From assembly GCF_009797935.1 (NCBI RefSeq), contig NZ_VOLC01000015.1:1-64000 (forward strand): a stretch of 64,000 bases of DNA, written 5' to 3'. Source of the stretch: Lunatibacter salilacus (lineage in GTDB: Bacteria; Bacteroidota; Bacteroidia; Cytophagales; Cyclobacteriaceae). Numbering within the stretch: position 1 is the stretch's first letter; the number at the start of each line of letters is the position of its first letter. The notes under the pieces were generated by a model. It saw nothing but the letters and a program-made list of their open reading frames with translations. It had not been told where the DNA came from and searched no databases. Positions 25,358-34,814 of this stretch are shown one piece after another. Position numbers and translations under genes: made by a program.

Positions 25358-27247
25358 ATGTGTGGAATTACTGGATTTTTAGATTATAAAAAGGAAACTT
25401 CGAGGGAGACGCTTCAAGGTATGGTAGCATCAATGTCTCATAGAGGCCCTGATGATTCAGGAATGGAATTTATCGAGGAAGAAAATTGTCTTCTAGGCTT
25501 TGGGCAGGCAAGATTGAGTATTATTGACCTAAGCTCAGCAGGTCATCAGCCCATGCATTTTAAACACTTTACTATAGTTTTTAACGGTGAGATATATAAC
25601 TATAAAGAAATCCGCATTTTATTAGAGGATAAAGGTCATGTTTTTTCTACTGAAACAGATACAGAAGTTATTTTACAGAGCTTTGAGGAATGGGGAGTAA
25701 ATTGTGTTGAACGATTTATAGGGATGTTTGCTTTTGTGATCTATGATAGCCTAGTTAAAAAAGTTTATGCGTATAGAGACAGAGCAGGTGTAAAGCCCTT
25801 TTATTACTATCAGAAACACGACCTTTTTATATTTGGGTCTGAGTTAAAAGCATTAATGGCTCATCCAAAATTTGATAAGGAAATTGATCTAACTGTTTTA
25901 CCCAATTACTTCCATTACGGTTATATAGCTGCACCCTATACCATTTTTAAAAATACCCAAAAGATGATGCCAGGTCATTTGTTGGAAGTGGATATCAGTT
26001 CCCAAAGACTAAAACAAACAAAATATTGGGATTTAAGAGAATATTATCTTAAACCGAAGTTGACACTCAATTATTCAGATATAAAGCAGGAAGTAAAATC
26101 CTTGATGCAGTCCGCATTTGAATATAGAATGGTGGCAGATGTTCCTGTTGGAGTATTTTTAAGCGGAGGATATGACAGTACGACAGTTACGGCAATGTTG
26201 CAATCCAAAAGTGGGAGAGCATTGAAAACCTTTACCATCGGCTTTGAAGAAGGGAATAACGAAGTTCCATTTGCCAAGGAAACAGCCAACTATCTCGGGA
26301 CTGATCATACGGAGTATATCTGTACCACCAAAGAAGCTCAAGAGATTATTCCCACTCTGCCATTTTATTATGATGAGCCATTTGGAGACAGTTCCGCAAT
26401 CCCCACTATTTTGGTCAGTAAATTGGCAAAAAAGGAAGTAACAGTAGCTTTGTCCGCGGATGGTGGTGATGAAATATTCTGTGGTTATGATTCCTATTTT
26501 TTATTGAATAAATATTTAAATCAGATAAATAATTTTCCGACTTTTCTTGGTAAGGCTGCATTGAGTCTCAGTCAATTTGTTAAAGGAAATCAGATACTAA
26601 GTGCAAATCCAAAATTCTACCAATTGTCTAGTGCATTAGGAATTTTAGGTAAAGAACACCATCATAAAGCAGCATTATTATTCCAAGCTATGGCAGAGAA
26701 ACCAGCAGCGTATATTCAGAATATTTTTGCTGCTAAGGTCGATTCCATCCCTTCTTGTTTTATGATAGAAACTTCCGGTTTTCATAATTCTTCGGAAATT
26801 GCCATGTGCATTGATTTCAATTCTTATCTGCCAAATGACATCTTAACCAAGGTGGACAGGGCTACAATGTCGGTATCCCTGGAAGGTAGGGAGCCCTTGC
26901 TTGACCATCGATTGGCAGCCTATGCTGCACAAATTCCTTTGGAATTTAAAACCGATGGGAATTCTGGTAAAAAGATACTAAAAGATATAGTCCACGATTA
27001 TATTCCAAAAGAAATGATGGACAGACCAAAAGCCGGCTTTAGCTTGCCTATCTATTCTTGGTTAAGAGGGGATTTAGCTTATTTGATAGAAGAATACTTG
27101 TCAAAAGAAGCTTTAGCAGCGTCGGGATTATTTGATGTTGAGTTTTTATTTGGTGAGGTTGAAAAGTTCAAAAAAAGGAAACTTCACTATAGTCCAATGA
27201 TTTGGTATTTACTCATGTTCCAGATGTGGTATAAAAAATGGATGTAA
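25358..27247 (+). CDS. Asparagine synthase (glutamine-hydrolysing) family protein
   Basis: Class-II glutamine amidotransferase joined to an ATP-dependent amide synthetase. MCGITGF gives the N-terminal Cys2 nucleophile. The glutaminase domain covers residues 1-210 (SHRGPDDSG, NGEIYNY, FGSELKAL). The synthetase domain has the PP-loop FLSGGYDSTTV near residue 266 and SADGGDEIFCGY near 365. Length is 629 aa. In glycan loci such proteins are thought to amidate uronic acids or other carboxyl groups, so a sugar-amidation role is possible, but ordinary asparagine synthesis is not excluded. It overlaps the next gene by 10 bp. Confidence 0.9.
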   Translation: MCGITGFLDYKKETSRETLQGMVASMSHRGPDDSGMEFIEEENCLLGFGQARLSIIDLSSAGHQPMHFKHFTIVFNGEIYNYKEIRILLEDKGHVFSTETDTEVILQSFEEWGVNCVERFIGMFAFVIYDSLVKKVYAYRDRAGVKPFYYYQKHDLFIFGSELKALMAHPKFDKEIDLTVLPNYFHYGYIAAPYTIFKNTQKMMPGHLLEVDISSQRLKQTKYWDLREYYLKPKLTLNYSDIKQEVKSLMQSAFEYRMVADVPVGVFLSGGYDSTTVTAMLQSKSGRALKTFTIGFEEGNNEVPFAKETANYLGTDHTEYICTTKEAQEIIPTLPFYYDEPFGDSSAIPTILVSKLAKKEVTVALSADGGDEIFCGYDSYFLLNKYLNQINNFPTFLGKAALSLSQFVKGNQILSANPKFYQLSSALGILGKEHHHKAALLFQAMAEKPAAYIQNIFAAKVDSIPSCFMIETSGFHNSSEIAMCIDFNSYLPNDILTKVDRATMSVSLEGREPLLDHRLAAYAAQIPLEFKTDGNSGKKILKDIVHDYIPKEMMDRPKAGFSLPIYSWLRGDLAYLIEEYLSKEALAASGLFDVEFLFGEVEKFKKRKLHYSPMIWYLLMFQMWYKKWM

Positions 27248-28335
27248 AAACAATCTGCCTCGTCATTCCCTCCCTTCAATCCGGAGGTATGGAGCGAGTA
27301 ATGTCGGAGTTGGCAAATTATTTTTGTGGAAAGAGAGAGTACGAGATTCATCTGATCCTTTATGGACTAAAACGAGAAATTTTTTATCAAGTGCCTGAAA
27401 ATATTCACATTCATATACCAGACTTTGACTTTGATAATAACAAGAGAACTTGGAATACAATTAAAACTCTCTGGTTTTTAAGACAAAAAATTAAAGCAAT
27501 CCAACCGGATACTGTTTTGAGCTTTGGTGAGCTATGGAATAATTTTGTCTTGTTGGCCAACCTTGGTTTAAAGAATCCTGTATTTGTTTCCGATCGCTGT
27601 CAGCCGAATAAAAGCTTAGGAAAATTACATGATGCCTTGCGCAAATGGCTATACCCAAAAGCAGCAGGTGTTATTTGTCAAACTGAATTAGCTAGAGGTA
27701 TTTACAGCAAGATGTTTAGTCATACTAATTTGGTTGTTATTGGAAATCCAATACGATCGATTGAAAAGAATCCGTTAATTAATAAAGAAAACATTATTCT
27801 ATCGGTAGGACGCTTAATCAAAAGCAAACATCACGACGAATTAATTCGGATATTTTCTAAAATTGAAGCAGGCGATTGGAAATTAATCATTGTGGGAGAT
27901 GATGCACTGAAGGAAAAAAATAAAGAAAAATTAGCATCCTTAATTCAAGAGTTAGGACTTAAGGAACGAGTTGAATTAGCGGGTAAACGATTAGACGTTG
28001 AGGACTTTTATAACAAAGCAAAAATATTTGCTTTTACGTCCAGCTCCGAAGGTTTTCCAAACGTGGTAGGTGAGGCAATGTCAGCTGGCTTACCCGTGGT
28101 GGCTTACGATTGCGTAGCAGGTCCTAGTGATTTGATCGAACATCAAAAAACAGGCTATTTGATAAAGATTAACGAAGTTAATAGTTTTAAAGATGCCTTG
28201 GAGAAATTAATAAAAAACGAAAGCTTAAGAGGAACATTTGGCTATGAAGGCAAGATAAAAATACAAGAATTTTCTGTAACCAATATTGCCAAACAGTTTG
28301 AAAAAATAATTTTGAATGCGCATACTTCAAATTAA
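27238..28335 (+). CDS. GT4 family glycosyltransferase
   Basis: GT-B glycosyltransferase. The N terminus CLVIPSLQSGGMERVMSELA has the family glycine loop. The C-terminal domain starts ILSVGRLIKSKHHDELIRIF near residue 182. The donor site is SSSEGFPNVVGEAMSAGLPVVAYD near 262, with the two glutamates of the EX7E motif. It most resembles GalNAc-alpha/glucose transferases of O-antigen and capsule loci; the sugar is unknown. The last 20 bp overlap the next transferase gene. Confidence 0.9.
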   Translation: MDVKTICLVIPSLQSGGMERVMSELANYFCGKREYEIHLILYGLKREIFYQVPENIHIHIPDFDFDNNKRTWNTIKTLWFLRQKIKAIQPDTVLSFGELWNNFVLLANLGLKNPVFVSDRCQPNKSLGKLHDALRKWLYPKAAGVICQTELARGIYSKMFSHTNLVVIGNPIRSIEKNPLINKENIILSVGRLIKSKHHDELIRIFSKIEAGDWKLIIVGDDALKEKNKEKLASLIQELGLKERVELAGKRLDVEDFYNKAKIFAFTSSSEGFPNVVGEAMSAGLPVVAYDCVAGPSDLIEHQKTGYLIKINEVNSFKDALEKLIKNESLRGTFGYEGKIKIQEFSVTNIAKQFEKIILNAHTSN

Positions 28336-29524
28336 TTCCGTGGCCAATAGCGGTTCTACTGGTCGAATTGCAGAAGAAATAGGAAATGTGTTGATGGCAC
28401 ATGGTCATGAAAGCTTTATTGCTTATGGTCGGGGAGATCGACCCAGTCAATCAAATTTAATCAAGATTGGAAATAAGGTTGATACCTATTTCCATGGAAT
28501 TAAGACCGCTGTGTTTGATCGCCATGGATTTGGATCAAAAGAGGCTACCCACAAGTTGATACTTGAAATAGAAAAAATAAAACCTGATGCGATTGGCTTA
28601 CATAATCTCCATGGATATTATTTAAATATCGAGATTCTGTTTGATTATTTAAAATCCAGTAAAACTCCTGTTTTATGGACTTTATTTGATTGTTGGGCAT
28701 TTACAGGTCATTGTACCTATTTTGATAATATTCAATGCGAAAAGTGGAAAGAACATTGCGAAATATGCCCTAAAACGAAATTTTATCCCAGTTCCTATGT
28801 CTTGGATAATTCCTTTAAAAATTTTGAGGATAAAAATAGACTTTTTTCATCTCCAGCTAACATGGAATTGTTGGTCCATTCTCAATGGCTAAAGACCTTG
28901 GTAGAGCAATCTTTTTTATCCAATAGGAAAATACATTTGACACCAAGTGGAATTGATCTGGAACAATTCAGTCCGTCTTTAAGTCTTTTGAAAGAAAAAT
29001 ATTCTATTTTGGACATAAAAGTTATTTTAGGTTGTGCTAGCATATGGGACAAAAGAAAAGGCCTTGATGATTTTATACAGCTTCATTCCCATTTAACTAA
29101 TAAATATAAAATTGTGTTGATCGGGCTCAACAAGGATCAAATAGCAAAATTACCTGATGGGATGTTGGGGATTACTAGAACAGAAAGTATCCAGGAATTG
29201 GCAGAGTGGTATAGTTTGGCAGATGTCTTTGTCAATCCCACTTATCAGGATAATTTCCCCACGACAAACTTGGAAGCATTGGGCTGTGGTACTCCTGTTA
29301 TTACTTATAATACAGGAGGCAGTCCAGAAGCCATCGATGAATTTACGGGTTTGGTGGTTCCGAAAGGGGATATTCAAGGTTTGAAAGATGCTGTAGAAAA
29401 AATTTCGTCAAAGGGAAAGGCACATTTTCAAAAAGCCTGTAGAATAAGAGCAGAAAAGTATTTTAACAAAAATGACAGGTACTTGGATTATCTGCATTTG
29501 TATGAGTCGCTGGTTAATAGATAA
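28316..29524 (+). CDS. GT4 family glycosyltransferase (WcaC-like)
   Basis: GT-B transferase beginning LQINSVANSGSTGRIAEEIG, a start typical of the colanic-acid WcaC-like branch in Bacteroidota. The acceptor domain includes LHNLHGYYLNIE and LWTLFDCWAFTGHC, with a Cys-rich stretch (HCTYFDNIQCEKWKEHCEIC) seen in this branch. The donor domain has ILGCASIWDKRKGLDDFI near residue 240 and NPTYQDNFPTTNLEALGCG near 307. 402 aa. Sugar specificity unknown. Confidence 0.9.
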   Translation: MRILQINSVANSGSTGRIAEEIGNVLMAHGHESFIAYGRGDRPSQSNLIKIGNKVDTYFHGIKTAVFDRHGFGSKEATHKLILEIEKIKPDAIGLHNLHGYYLNIEILFDYLKSSKTPVLWTLFDCWAFTGHCTYFDNIQCEKWKEHCEICPKTKFYPSSYVLDNSFKNFEDKNRLFSSPANMELLVHSQWLKTLVEQSFLSNRKIHLTPSGIDLEQFSPSLSLLKEKYSILDIKVILGCASIWDKRKGLDDFIQLHSHLTNKYKIVLIGLNKDQIAKLPDGMLGITRTESIQELAEWYSLADVFVNPTYQDNFPTTNLEALGCGTPVITYNTGGSPEAIDEFTGLVVPKGDIQGLKDAVEKISSKGKAHFQKACRIRAEKYFNKNDRYLDYLHLYESLVNR

Positions 29525-29549
29525 AGTGTATGGTTGAGTAGAAATCATT

Positions 29550-30692
29550 ATGTCAATACTTTCTAGGTTAAGGCCTCACCTCAAGAATATCATCGGTAAA
29601 TCCGTTTCAAAAAAATACTTAATTATTGAGTCAGATGACTGGGGTTCCATCCGTATGCCTTCCAATGGAGCTTTTAATAAGTTAAAATCCGCAAACGTCA
29701 GCGTAGGATCTGGTGAAAGCGCAAGGTACAATCTCACAGACACCTTAGCTTCGGCAGACGATTTCGATGCCTTGTTTCATGTTTTGAAAAAATTCAAGGA
29801 CATTAAAGGTAAACATCCTGTTTTTACGGCAGTTTCGGTAGTCGCTAATCCAGATTTTGAGAAAATAAAATCTGATCGTTTCACTACATATTATTTCGAG
29901 TCCTTTACAGAAACCCTGAAAAAGTACAAGAGAGAAAGTGCCATTGGATATTGGGGACAGGGAATTAGCGAAAAATTGTTTATTCCTGAATTCCATGCGC
30001 GGGAGCATTTAAATGTACCCGTTTGGATGCGGATGTTGCAAAACGGGGACAAGCATACATTACTAGGTTTTGACGAGGGTTGTTGGGGATTTGGGGCAAA
30101 TATTCCATATCATATAAGTTTCCAGGCAAGTTTTGATCTGGAAACCAAAAAGGATTTAATTTCGCATCAGGAATCCATTGAGTCAGGGTTAGATTTGTTT
30201 AAAGAATTGCATGGGTATCAAGCATCTTTTTTTGTTCCTCCAAACGGGCCTTTCAACAATTCATTGGAAAAAGTTGCTGCCGCAAAAGGAATTAAATATA
30301 TAGGATCTGCTAAAGTTCAATTGGAACCACAAGGAGAAGGGAAGTTTAAGAAGCGATACCATTGGTTGGGACAGCGGAATAAACATCAGCAAATGTATTT
30401 AACCCGAAATGCTTTTTTCGAACCTAATGCACCAGGTAAGGATTGGGTTTCGTCTTGTCTGGAAGACATTCATTATGCCTTTTTATGGAAAAAACCCGCT
30501 GTAATCAGTAGTCATCGAACGAATTATATTGGCAGCCTAGACGAAAAAAATAGAAAATTAGGTCTGGAAAAATTGAAGCAGCTTTTATCGAAAGTTTTGA
30601 AAAGGTGGCCTGACGTGGAGTTTATTACGTCTACCGAATTGGGAAATGTGATTGCTCTAGGAAAAACTGACGAAATATTTATTGAAGATTAA
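29550..30692 (+). CDS. NodB-like polysaccharide deacetylase family protein, paralogue 2
   Basis: Paralogue of the protein at 24237, 380 aa. LIIESDDWGSIR places Asp at residues 29-30. FHAREHLN gives H149 and H153 as the HxxxH metal ligands. FFVPPNGPF corresponds to the groove motif and ISSHRTNYIG is fully conserved. No signal peptide. The two paralogues are separated by asparagine synthetase and two GT4 genes, so the segment may have arisen by duplication and insertion or by joining of two loci. They could deacetylate two different amino sugars of one repeat unit. Confidence 0.72.
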   Translation: MSILSRLRPHLKNIIGKSVSKKYLIIESDDWGSIRMPSNGAFNKLKSANVSVGSGESARYNLTDTLASADDFDALFHVLKKFKDIKGKHPVFTAVSVVANPDFEKIKSDRFTTYYFESFTETLKKYKRESAIGYWGQGISEKLFIPEFHAREHLNVPVWMRMLQNGDKHTLLGFDEGCWGFGANIPYHISFQASFDLETKKDLISHQESIESGLDLFKELHGYQASFFVPPNGPFNNSLEKVAAAKGIKYIGSAKVQLEPQGEGKFKKRYHWLGQRNKHQQMYLTRNAFFEPNAPGKDWVSSCLEDIHYAFLWKKPAVISSHRTNYIGSLDEKNRKLGLEKLKQLLSKVLKRWPDVEFITSTELGNVIALGKTDEIFIED

Positions 30693-30783
30693 GCACTTTT
30701 TTTATAGCCCGTCCCCTAATTATTATTATCATTCAATCGTTTTTGATTTATTTTAATGTCTCCTTCTTGAATTTAAAAAGTCA

Positions 30784-31902
30784 ATGCGTAAAATTTTAAT
30801 TGTCAATCAAAATGCCGGGTATTTGACCATCGATGTTGCCAATGTATTTTTTCAGTCTTACGATGAGGTAGTCTTGATGTATGGGAAAATTCGAATAACA
30901 GACAGAACCTTAGATCCCCGTATAAAAATACAATCCACCATAGGCTACGATCGCAGCAGTACTTTAAAACGATTATGGACTTGGGGCTTGTGTACCATTC
31001 ATCTTTTGTTTTTGGTAGTTTTAAAATACCGAAATCATCATATTTTGTATTATAGTAATCCTCCGATATCTCATTTGGTTAGTTTATTTGTAAATAATAC
31101 CTTTAGTGTGGTGGTATTTGATGTCTTTCCAGATGCTTTAAGACTTGTTCAAATTAAGGAATCAAATTTTTTTTACCGCATATGGGCGGCTGTCAATTCG
31201 AGCGTATATCCGAACGCAACGCAAATAATTACTCTGAGTGAAGGGATGAAGAAGCAATTAATGCGATATGTACCAGAAGAAAAAATCAAGGTAGTTTCCA
31301 TTTGGCCTGCTTCTGAAAATTTCAAACCTATCCCCAAAAGGGAGAATCCTTTTTTAAAAACCCATGGATGGGAACATAAGTTTATTGTACTCTATTCGGG
31401 TAATATGGGCATTGGTCATAAGTTGGAGGTCTTGATCGAAGTAGCGGAGGAACTGAAAGAACAAGAAAATATCTTATTTTTGTTTATTGGAGAAGGCGCA
31501 AAAAAGAAAACCTTACAAAAGCTTACGATTGAGAAAAGTTTGAAAAATGTATCATTTCTTACTTGGCAGGATTCATCAATTTTACCTTATTCGTTAGCCG
31601 CAGGGGATGTATCTGTAGTTTCTTTAGAGCCTAATGCTACTCATGCTGGTGTTCCAAGTAAAACGTTTAATTATTTAGCAGTAGGTTCACCAATAATTGG
31701 TATTGGGAACGATGGTTCAGCATTAGACCAACTAATTAAATCAAATGAAGTTGGATTTTATTTAAATGGAAAGAATTTAAATGAGTTAATTGATTGCATA
31801 ATTCATTTGAAAGATAAAAGAGAAATTTTAAATAATTTGAGTAAGAAATCGTTAGAGGTTTCAAGACTTTATAATTATTCTCTTTCGAGAAATTACATAT
31901 AA
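30784..31902 (+). CDS. GT4 family glycosyltransferase
   Basis: GT-B transferase. MRKILIVNQNAGYLTIDVANVF begins the acceptor domain, which includes a hydrophobic, membrane-associating stretch (LCTIHLLFLVVLKY). The donor domain begins FIVLYSGNMGIGHKLEVLIE near residue 200 and includes VSLEPNATHAGVPSKTFNYLAVGSP. This resembles WbuB/WcaI-type transferases, which act early, on the lipid-linked first sugar. That fits its place just before the initiating transferase. The last third becomes AT-rich. A 193-bp AT-rich gap follows. Confidence 0.86.
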   Translation: MRKILIVNQNAGYLTIDVANVFFQSYDEVVLMYGKIRITDRTLDPRIKIQSTIGYDRSSTLKRLWTWGLCTIHLLFLVVLKYRNHHILYYSNPPISHLVSLFVNNTFSVVVFDVFPDALRLVQIKESNFFYRIWAAVNSSVYPNATQIITLSEGMKKQLMRYVPEEKIKVVSIWPASENFKPIPKRENPFLKTHGWEHKFIVLYSGNMGIGHKLEVLIEVAEELKEQENILFLFIGEGAKKKTLQKLTIEKSLKNVSFLTWQDSSILPYSLAAGDVSVVSLEPNATHAGVPSKTFNYLAVGSPIIGIGNDGSALDQLIKSNEVGFYLNGKNLNELIDCIIHLKDKREILNNLSKKSLEVSRLYNYSLSRNYI

Positions 31903-32095
31903 GAAATGATATAAAAGGTATTCCAGTCAAAGAAATGTTTGAGTTAGAAATGTGTTATGTTCATTCCATTGTATTTATTTAAATTTTAAAATAATGTTTC
32001 AAACAATATTTAGAATATAAAACGAAAATCGTAATTAATAAAGATAGAAAAAAATTAATTTTATTATGATTTGAATTATTTTAAAAAAATAAAAA

Positions 32096-32683
32096 ATGAT
32101 TTATAAAAATTTAGGGAAGCCAGTAGGTGATTTTTTAATTGCCCTGATAGCTTTATTAATATTGATACCAATATTTATTCTTGTTGCAATTGCGATAAAA
32201 TTAGAATCCAAGGGTCCTGTATTTTTTTTACAAAAAAGACTCGGAAGAAACGGGTCTGAATTTATAATATTTAAATTTAGGTCCATGAGAACAGATTTAA
32301 ATATTGAAGTTTCGGGAGTTTATGAAAATGATCCGAGAATTACAAAGGTAGGGAGATTCATAAGAAAGACTAGTATAGATGAATTACCACAAATAATTAA
32401 CATTTTACTCGGAGATATGAGCTTTATTGGACCTAGACCTCCTCTTTCACATTACCCAAAAGTGTATGATGAGTACTCGGAATTTGAAAAAAAGCGTTTT
32501 TTCGTTAAGCCGGGAATAAGCGGACTTGCCCAAGTTAGATGTAGAGAAGTGCATGATTGGGGCATTAATATACCAATTGATGTTGAATATGTAGAAAATT
32601 TTGGATTTAAAACCGATTTTAAATTGTTTTTATCATCCGTATTTATGTTCTTTAAAACAGATAATATCTATAGTAAAAGCTAA
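32096..32683 (+). CDS. Initiating sugar-phosphate transferase (PglC/WcaJ C-terminal type)
   Basis: Transfers the first sugar-1-phosphate to undecaprenyl phosphate. It is the small monotopic form (195 aa) with a re-entrant N-terminal helix (VGDFLIALIALLILIPIFIL). KRLGRNGSEFIIFKFRSM and the catalytic Asp-Glu pair in RKTSIDELPQIINIL follow, then MSFIGPRPP and KPGISGLAQV. It lacks the long membrane domain of WbaP/WcaJ, so by size it is PglC-like and could use a bacillosamine- or QuiNAc4N-type sugar. That fits the PglF-like and PglD-like genes in this window, but specificity is not proven. Confidence 0.92.
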   Translation: MIYKNLGKPVGDFLIALIALLILIPIFILVAIAIKLESKGPVFFLQKRLGRNGSEFIIFKFRSMRTDLNIEVSGVYENDPRITKVGRFIRKTSIDELPQIINILLGDMSFIGPRPPLSHYPKVYDEYSEFEKKRFFVKPGISGLAQVRCREVHDWGINIPIDVEYVENFGFKTDFKLFLSSVFMFFKTDNIYSKS

Positions 32684-32685
32684 TT

Positions 32686-33381
32686 ATGGTTATTTCAATT
32701 CATCAGCCGAATTATTTTCCCTGGCTAGGGTATTTTTATAAAATTCATGAATCTGACTATTTTGTAATATTAGATGATGTTCAGTTTAATAATGAAGGTT
32801 TACAAAATTACCATTATATAAAAACACCTCAAGGAAGTTTGAGACTTAAAGTTCCCGTTAAATACAATCATGGTGACGTAATTAAAGATGTATCTATAAA
32901 TAATTCCATAGATTGGCGGAAAAAGCATCTTAAAACAATTGAAATGAATTATAAAAAATCGGATTATTTCGATTTAATTTTTAAAGATTACTCAGATATA
33001 ATTTACTCTGTTGATGACTCAATTGCTGATTTATGCACAGCGTCAATTAAATTCATTTGCGATAAATTTAACTTTAAAACAAAGATTATTTCATCATCTA
33101 CATTGGGCATTGATTCGGCGAAAACACAGAGGGTTGTTGATATTTGTTTGGCTTTAAAAGGTACTCAATATTTGTCAGGGCATGGTGCTAAAGTATATCA
33201 AGATGAATCACTTTTTGAAAGGAGCTCCTTAGGTCTTTCATATTCGAAATTTTCGCCAATTCACTATAAACAATTATGGAATGAAGAATTTCAATCTAAT
33301 GTTTCAATATTAGACTATTTAATGAACATGGGATATAATTGGGATTTTATAATAGAAAATACGGAAAATGGAAATAGGTAG
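32686..33381 (+). CDS. WbqC-family protein
   Basis: WbqC-like proteins are common in O-antigen and exopolysaccharide loci; their biochemical role is unknown. Family marks are ISIHQPNYFPWLGYFYKI at the N terminus, DDVQFNNEGLQNYHYIKTP and YLSGHGAKVYQDE near residue 165. 231 aa, full length. Starts 2 bp after the initiating transferase and overlaps the next gene by 14 bp. AT-rich like its neighbours. Confidence 0.88.
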   Translation: MVISIHQPNYFPWLGYFYKIHESDYFVILDDVQFNNEGLQNYHYIKTPQGSLRLKVPVKYNHGDVIKDVSINNSIDWRKKHLKTIEMNYKKSDYFDLIFKDYSDIIYSVDDSIADLCTASIKFICDKFNFKTKIISSSTLGIDSAKTQRVVDICLALKGTQYLSGHGAKVYQDESLFERSSLGLSYSKFSPIHYKQLWNEEFQSNVSILDYLMNMGYNWDFIIENTENGNR

Positions 33382-34333
33382 TTTTCTTGAACTTGATTTG
33401 GTTGATTTTGGTGAATATTATAATCAGTCAAATATTGTAAGATTAAATTCAGCAAGAGCTGGAATTTACCATGCAATTGTATCATTTGGACTGGATGAGA
33501 TACATATTCCTTACTATATGTGTTCATCTGTTTCTAATTTTTTAAACTTTAAAGGAATAAGAGTAAACTATTATAATATTGATAATCAATTGTTACCTCT
33601 AGTTGAGAAAAATCAAGAATCATCTTGTTTTTTACTCGTAAACTATTTTGGATTGTTTTCTGATAAAAAACTATTAACTGTCGGAAAAAGATTCAATAAT
33701 GTTATTGTAGATAACTCACAAGCTTTTTTTACCAAGCCCATTAATAATTCAAATTTTTTAAATGTATATTCAACCCGGAAATTCTTTGGTGTGCCTGACG
33801 GGTGCTATGTAATTGGTGAAAATAATATTGATATAAAGTACGAAGAGGATAAATCATCAGAAACATCCCTTTTTTTGTTTAAAAGAATTGAGGTTGGTTC
33901 CTCATATTCTTATGAAACTAGGATGTTAAATGAAAAAAGAATTGATAATTCTGACATAATGAGCATGTCAAAACTTACACATAAATTATTGCAATCTATA
34001 GATTATAAATCAATTAAAAACAAAAGAAAAAATAATTTCAATCTAGCAAATAATCTTTTTAGTTATTTTAATGAATTTGATTTTTCGGTATTAAAAAGCG
34101 ATGAGGCTATTCCTATGGTTTATCCTTTGGTTATTCGTGACGAATCTTTAATGGTGAAACTTCAAAATAAAAATATTTATACTGGTCGTTGGTGGAATCA
34201 TGTATTGAGGCATAATGGTTCTAATGAATTTGAAGGATTTTTATCCCGTTTTATGCTTCCTATTCCAATTGACCAAAGATATGGAAATCACGAATTTGAA
34301 TATATATTGAAGCAATTGAATGATTTACGCTAA
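33368..34333 (+). CDS. DegT/DnrJ-like PLP-fold protein (short)
   Basis: Divergent relative of sugar aminotransferases. RLNSARAGIYHAI resembles the cofactor-phosphate region, VNYFGLF and VIVDNSQAFF the Asp that pairs with the PLP ring nitrogen. YSTRKFFGVPDGCYVIG near residue 137 offers the Schiff-base lysine. At 321 aa it is shorter than PglE/PseC-type enzymes (about 370-400 aa). Proteins of this kind often accompany WbqC in glycan loci. It could aminate a 4-keto sugar, but a catalytically altered role is possible. Confidence 0.65.
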   Translation: MEIGSFLELDLVDFGEYYNQSNIVRLNSARAGIYHAIVSFGLDEIHIPYYMCSSVSNFLNFKGIRVNYYNIDNQLLPLVEKNQESSCFLLVNYFGLFSDKKLLTVGKRFNNVIVDNSQAFFTKPINNSNFLNVYSTRKFFGVPDGCYVIGENNIDIKYEEDKSSETSLFLFKRIEVGSSYSYETRMLNEKRIDNSDIMSMSKLTHKLLQSIDYKSIKNKRKNNFNLANNLFSYFNEFDFSVLKSDEAIPMVYPLVIRDESLMVKLQNKNIYTGRWWNHVLRHNGSNEFEGFLSRFMLPIPIDQRYGNHEFEYILKQLNDLR

Positions 34334-34814
34334 TTTAAAACTTTATAAATTTACAGAGTCTAGAAATAATAACTTTTCTATACCTGAAAAGATAGATGAC
34401 TTTGAAGTTTGTCTTCAAACTTTATCATTTTATGATGTTCTTAGTGAAAAAGATAATAGAATACAAAACCTTTTCCTTACAATTTTTTCTAGATGTCCTT
34501 TTTTTATTTTGAAATTTTTTAAAAACTCAAGTTTAGCACATTATTCATACATCTCATACAAAAGCTTTAGGTTCCCTTTTATGGAAACTGAAGATATCAT
34601 GATCGGCCCTTGTTTTACATTTGACAATTTTCGTAGACAGGGACTTTATTTTGAGGCATTAAGGTTAATTATGAAATTATATTCAAAAAATCAAATATGG
34701 ATTTTTGCTCATGAAAGTAATCTTCCCTCATTAAAGGTCATTGAGAAAGCTGGTTTTACTTTTGTTTCAGACGTTAAATTAAATAGAATAACTAAATGCT
34801 TAACTCTAAAATGA
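34320..34814 (+). CDS. GNAT-family N-acetyltransferase
   Basis: Small acyltransferase of 164 aa. IMIGPCFTFDNFRRQGLYFEALRLI holds the acetyl-CoA-binding loop (RRQGLY), and NLPSLKVIEKAGFTFVSD is the standard C-terminal GNAT helix-strand. The first 80 residues are unusual and include a hydrophobic patch (LFLTIFSRCPFFILKFF). It overlaps both neighbours, consistent with one transcript with the WbqC and DegT-like genes. Substrate unknown; a sugar amine is likely from context. Confidence 0.7.
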   Translation: MIYANLKLYKFTESRNNNFSIPEKIDDFEVCLQTLSFYDVLSEKDNRIQNLFLTIFSRCPFFILKFFKNSSLAHYSYISYKSFRFPFMETEDIMIGPCFTFDNFRRQGLYFEALRLIMKLYSKNQIWIFAHESNLPSLKVIEKAGFTFVSDVKLNRITKCLTLK

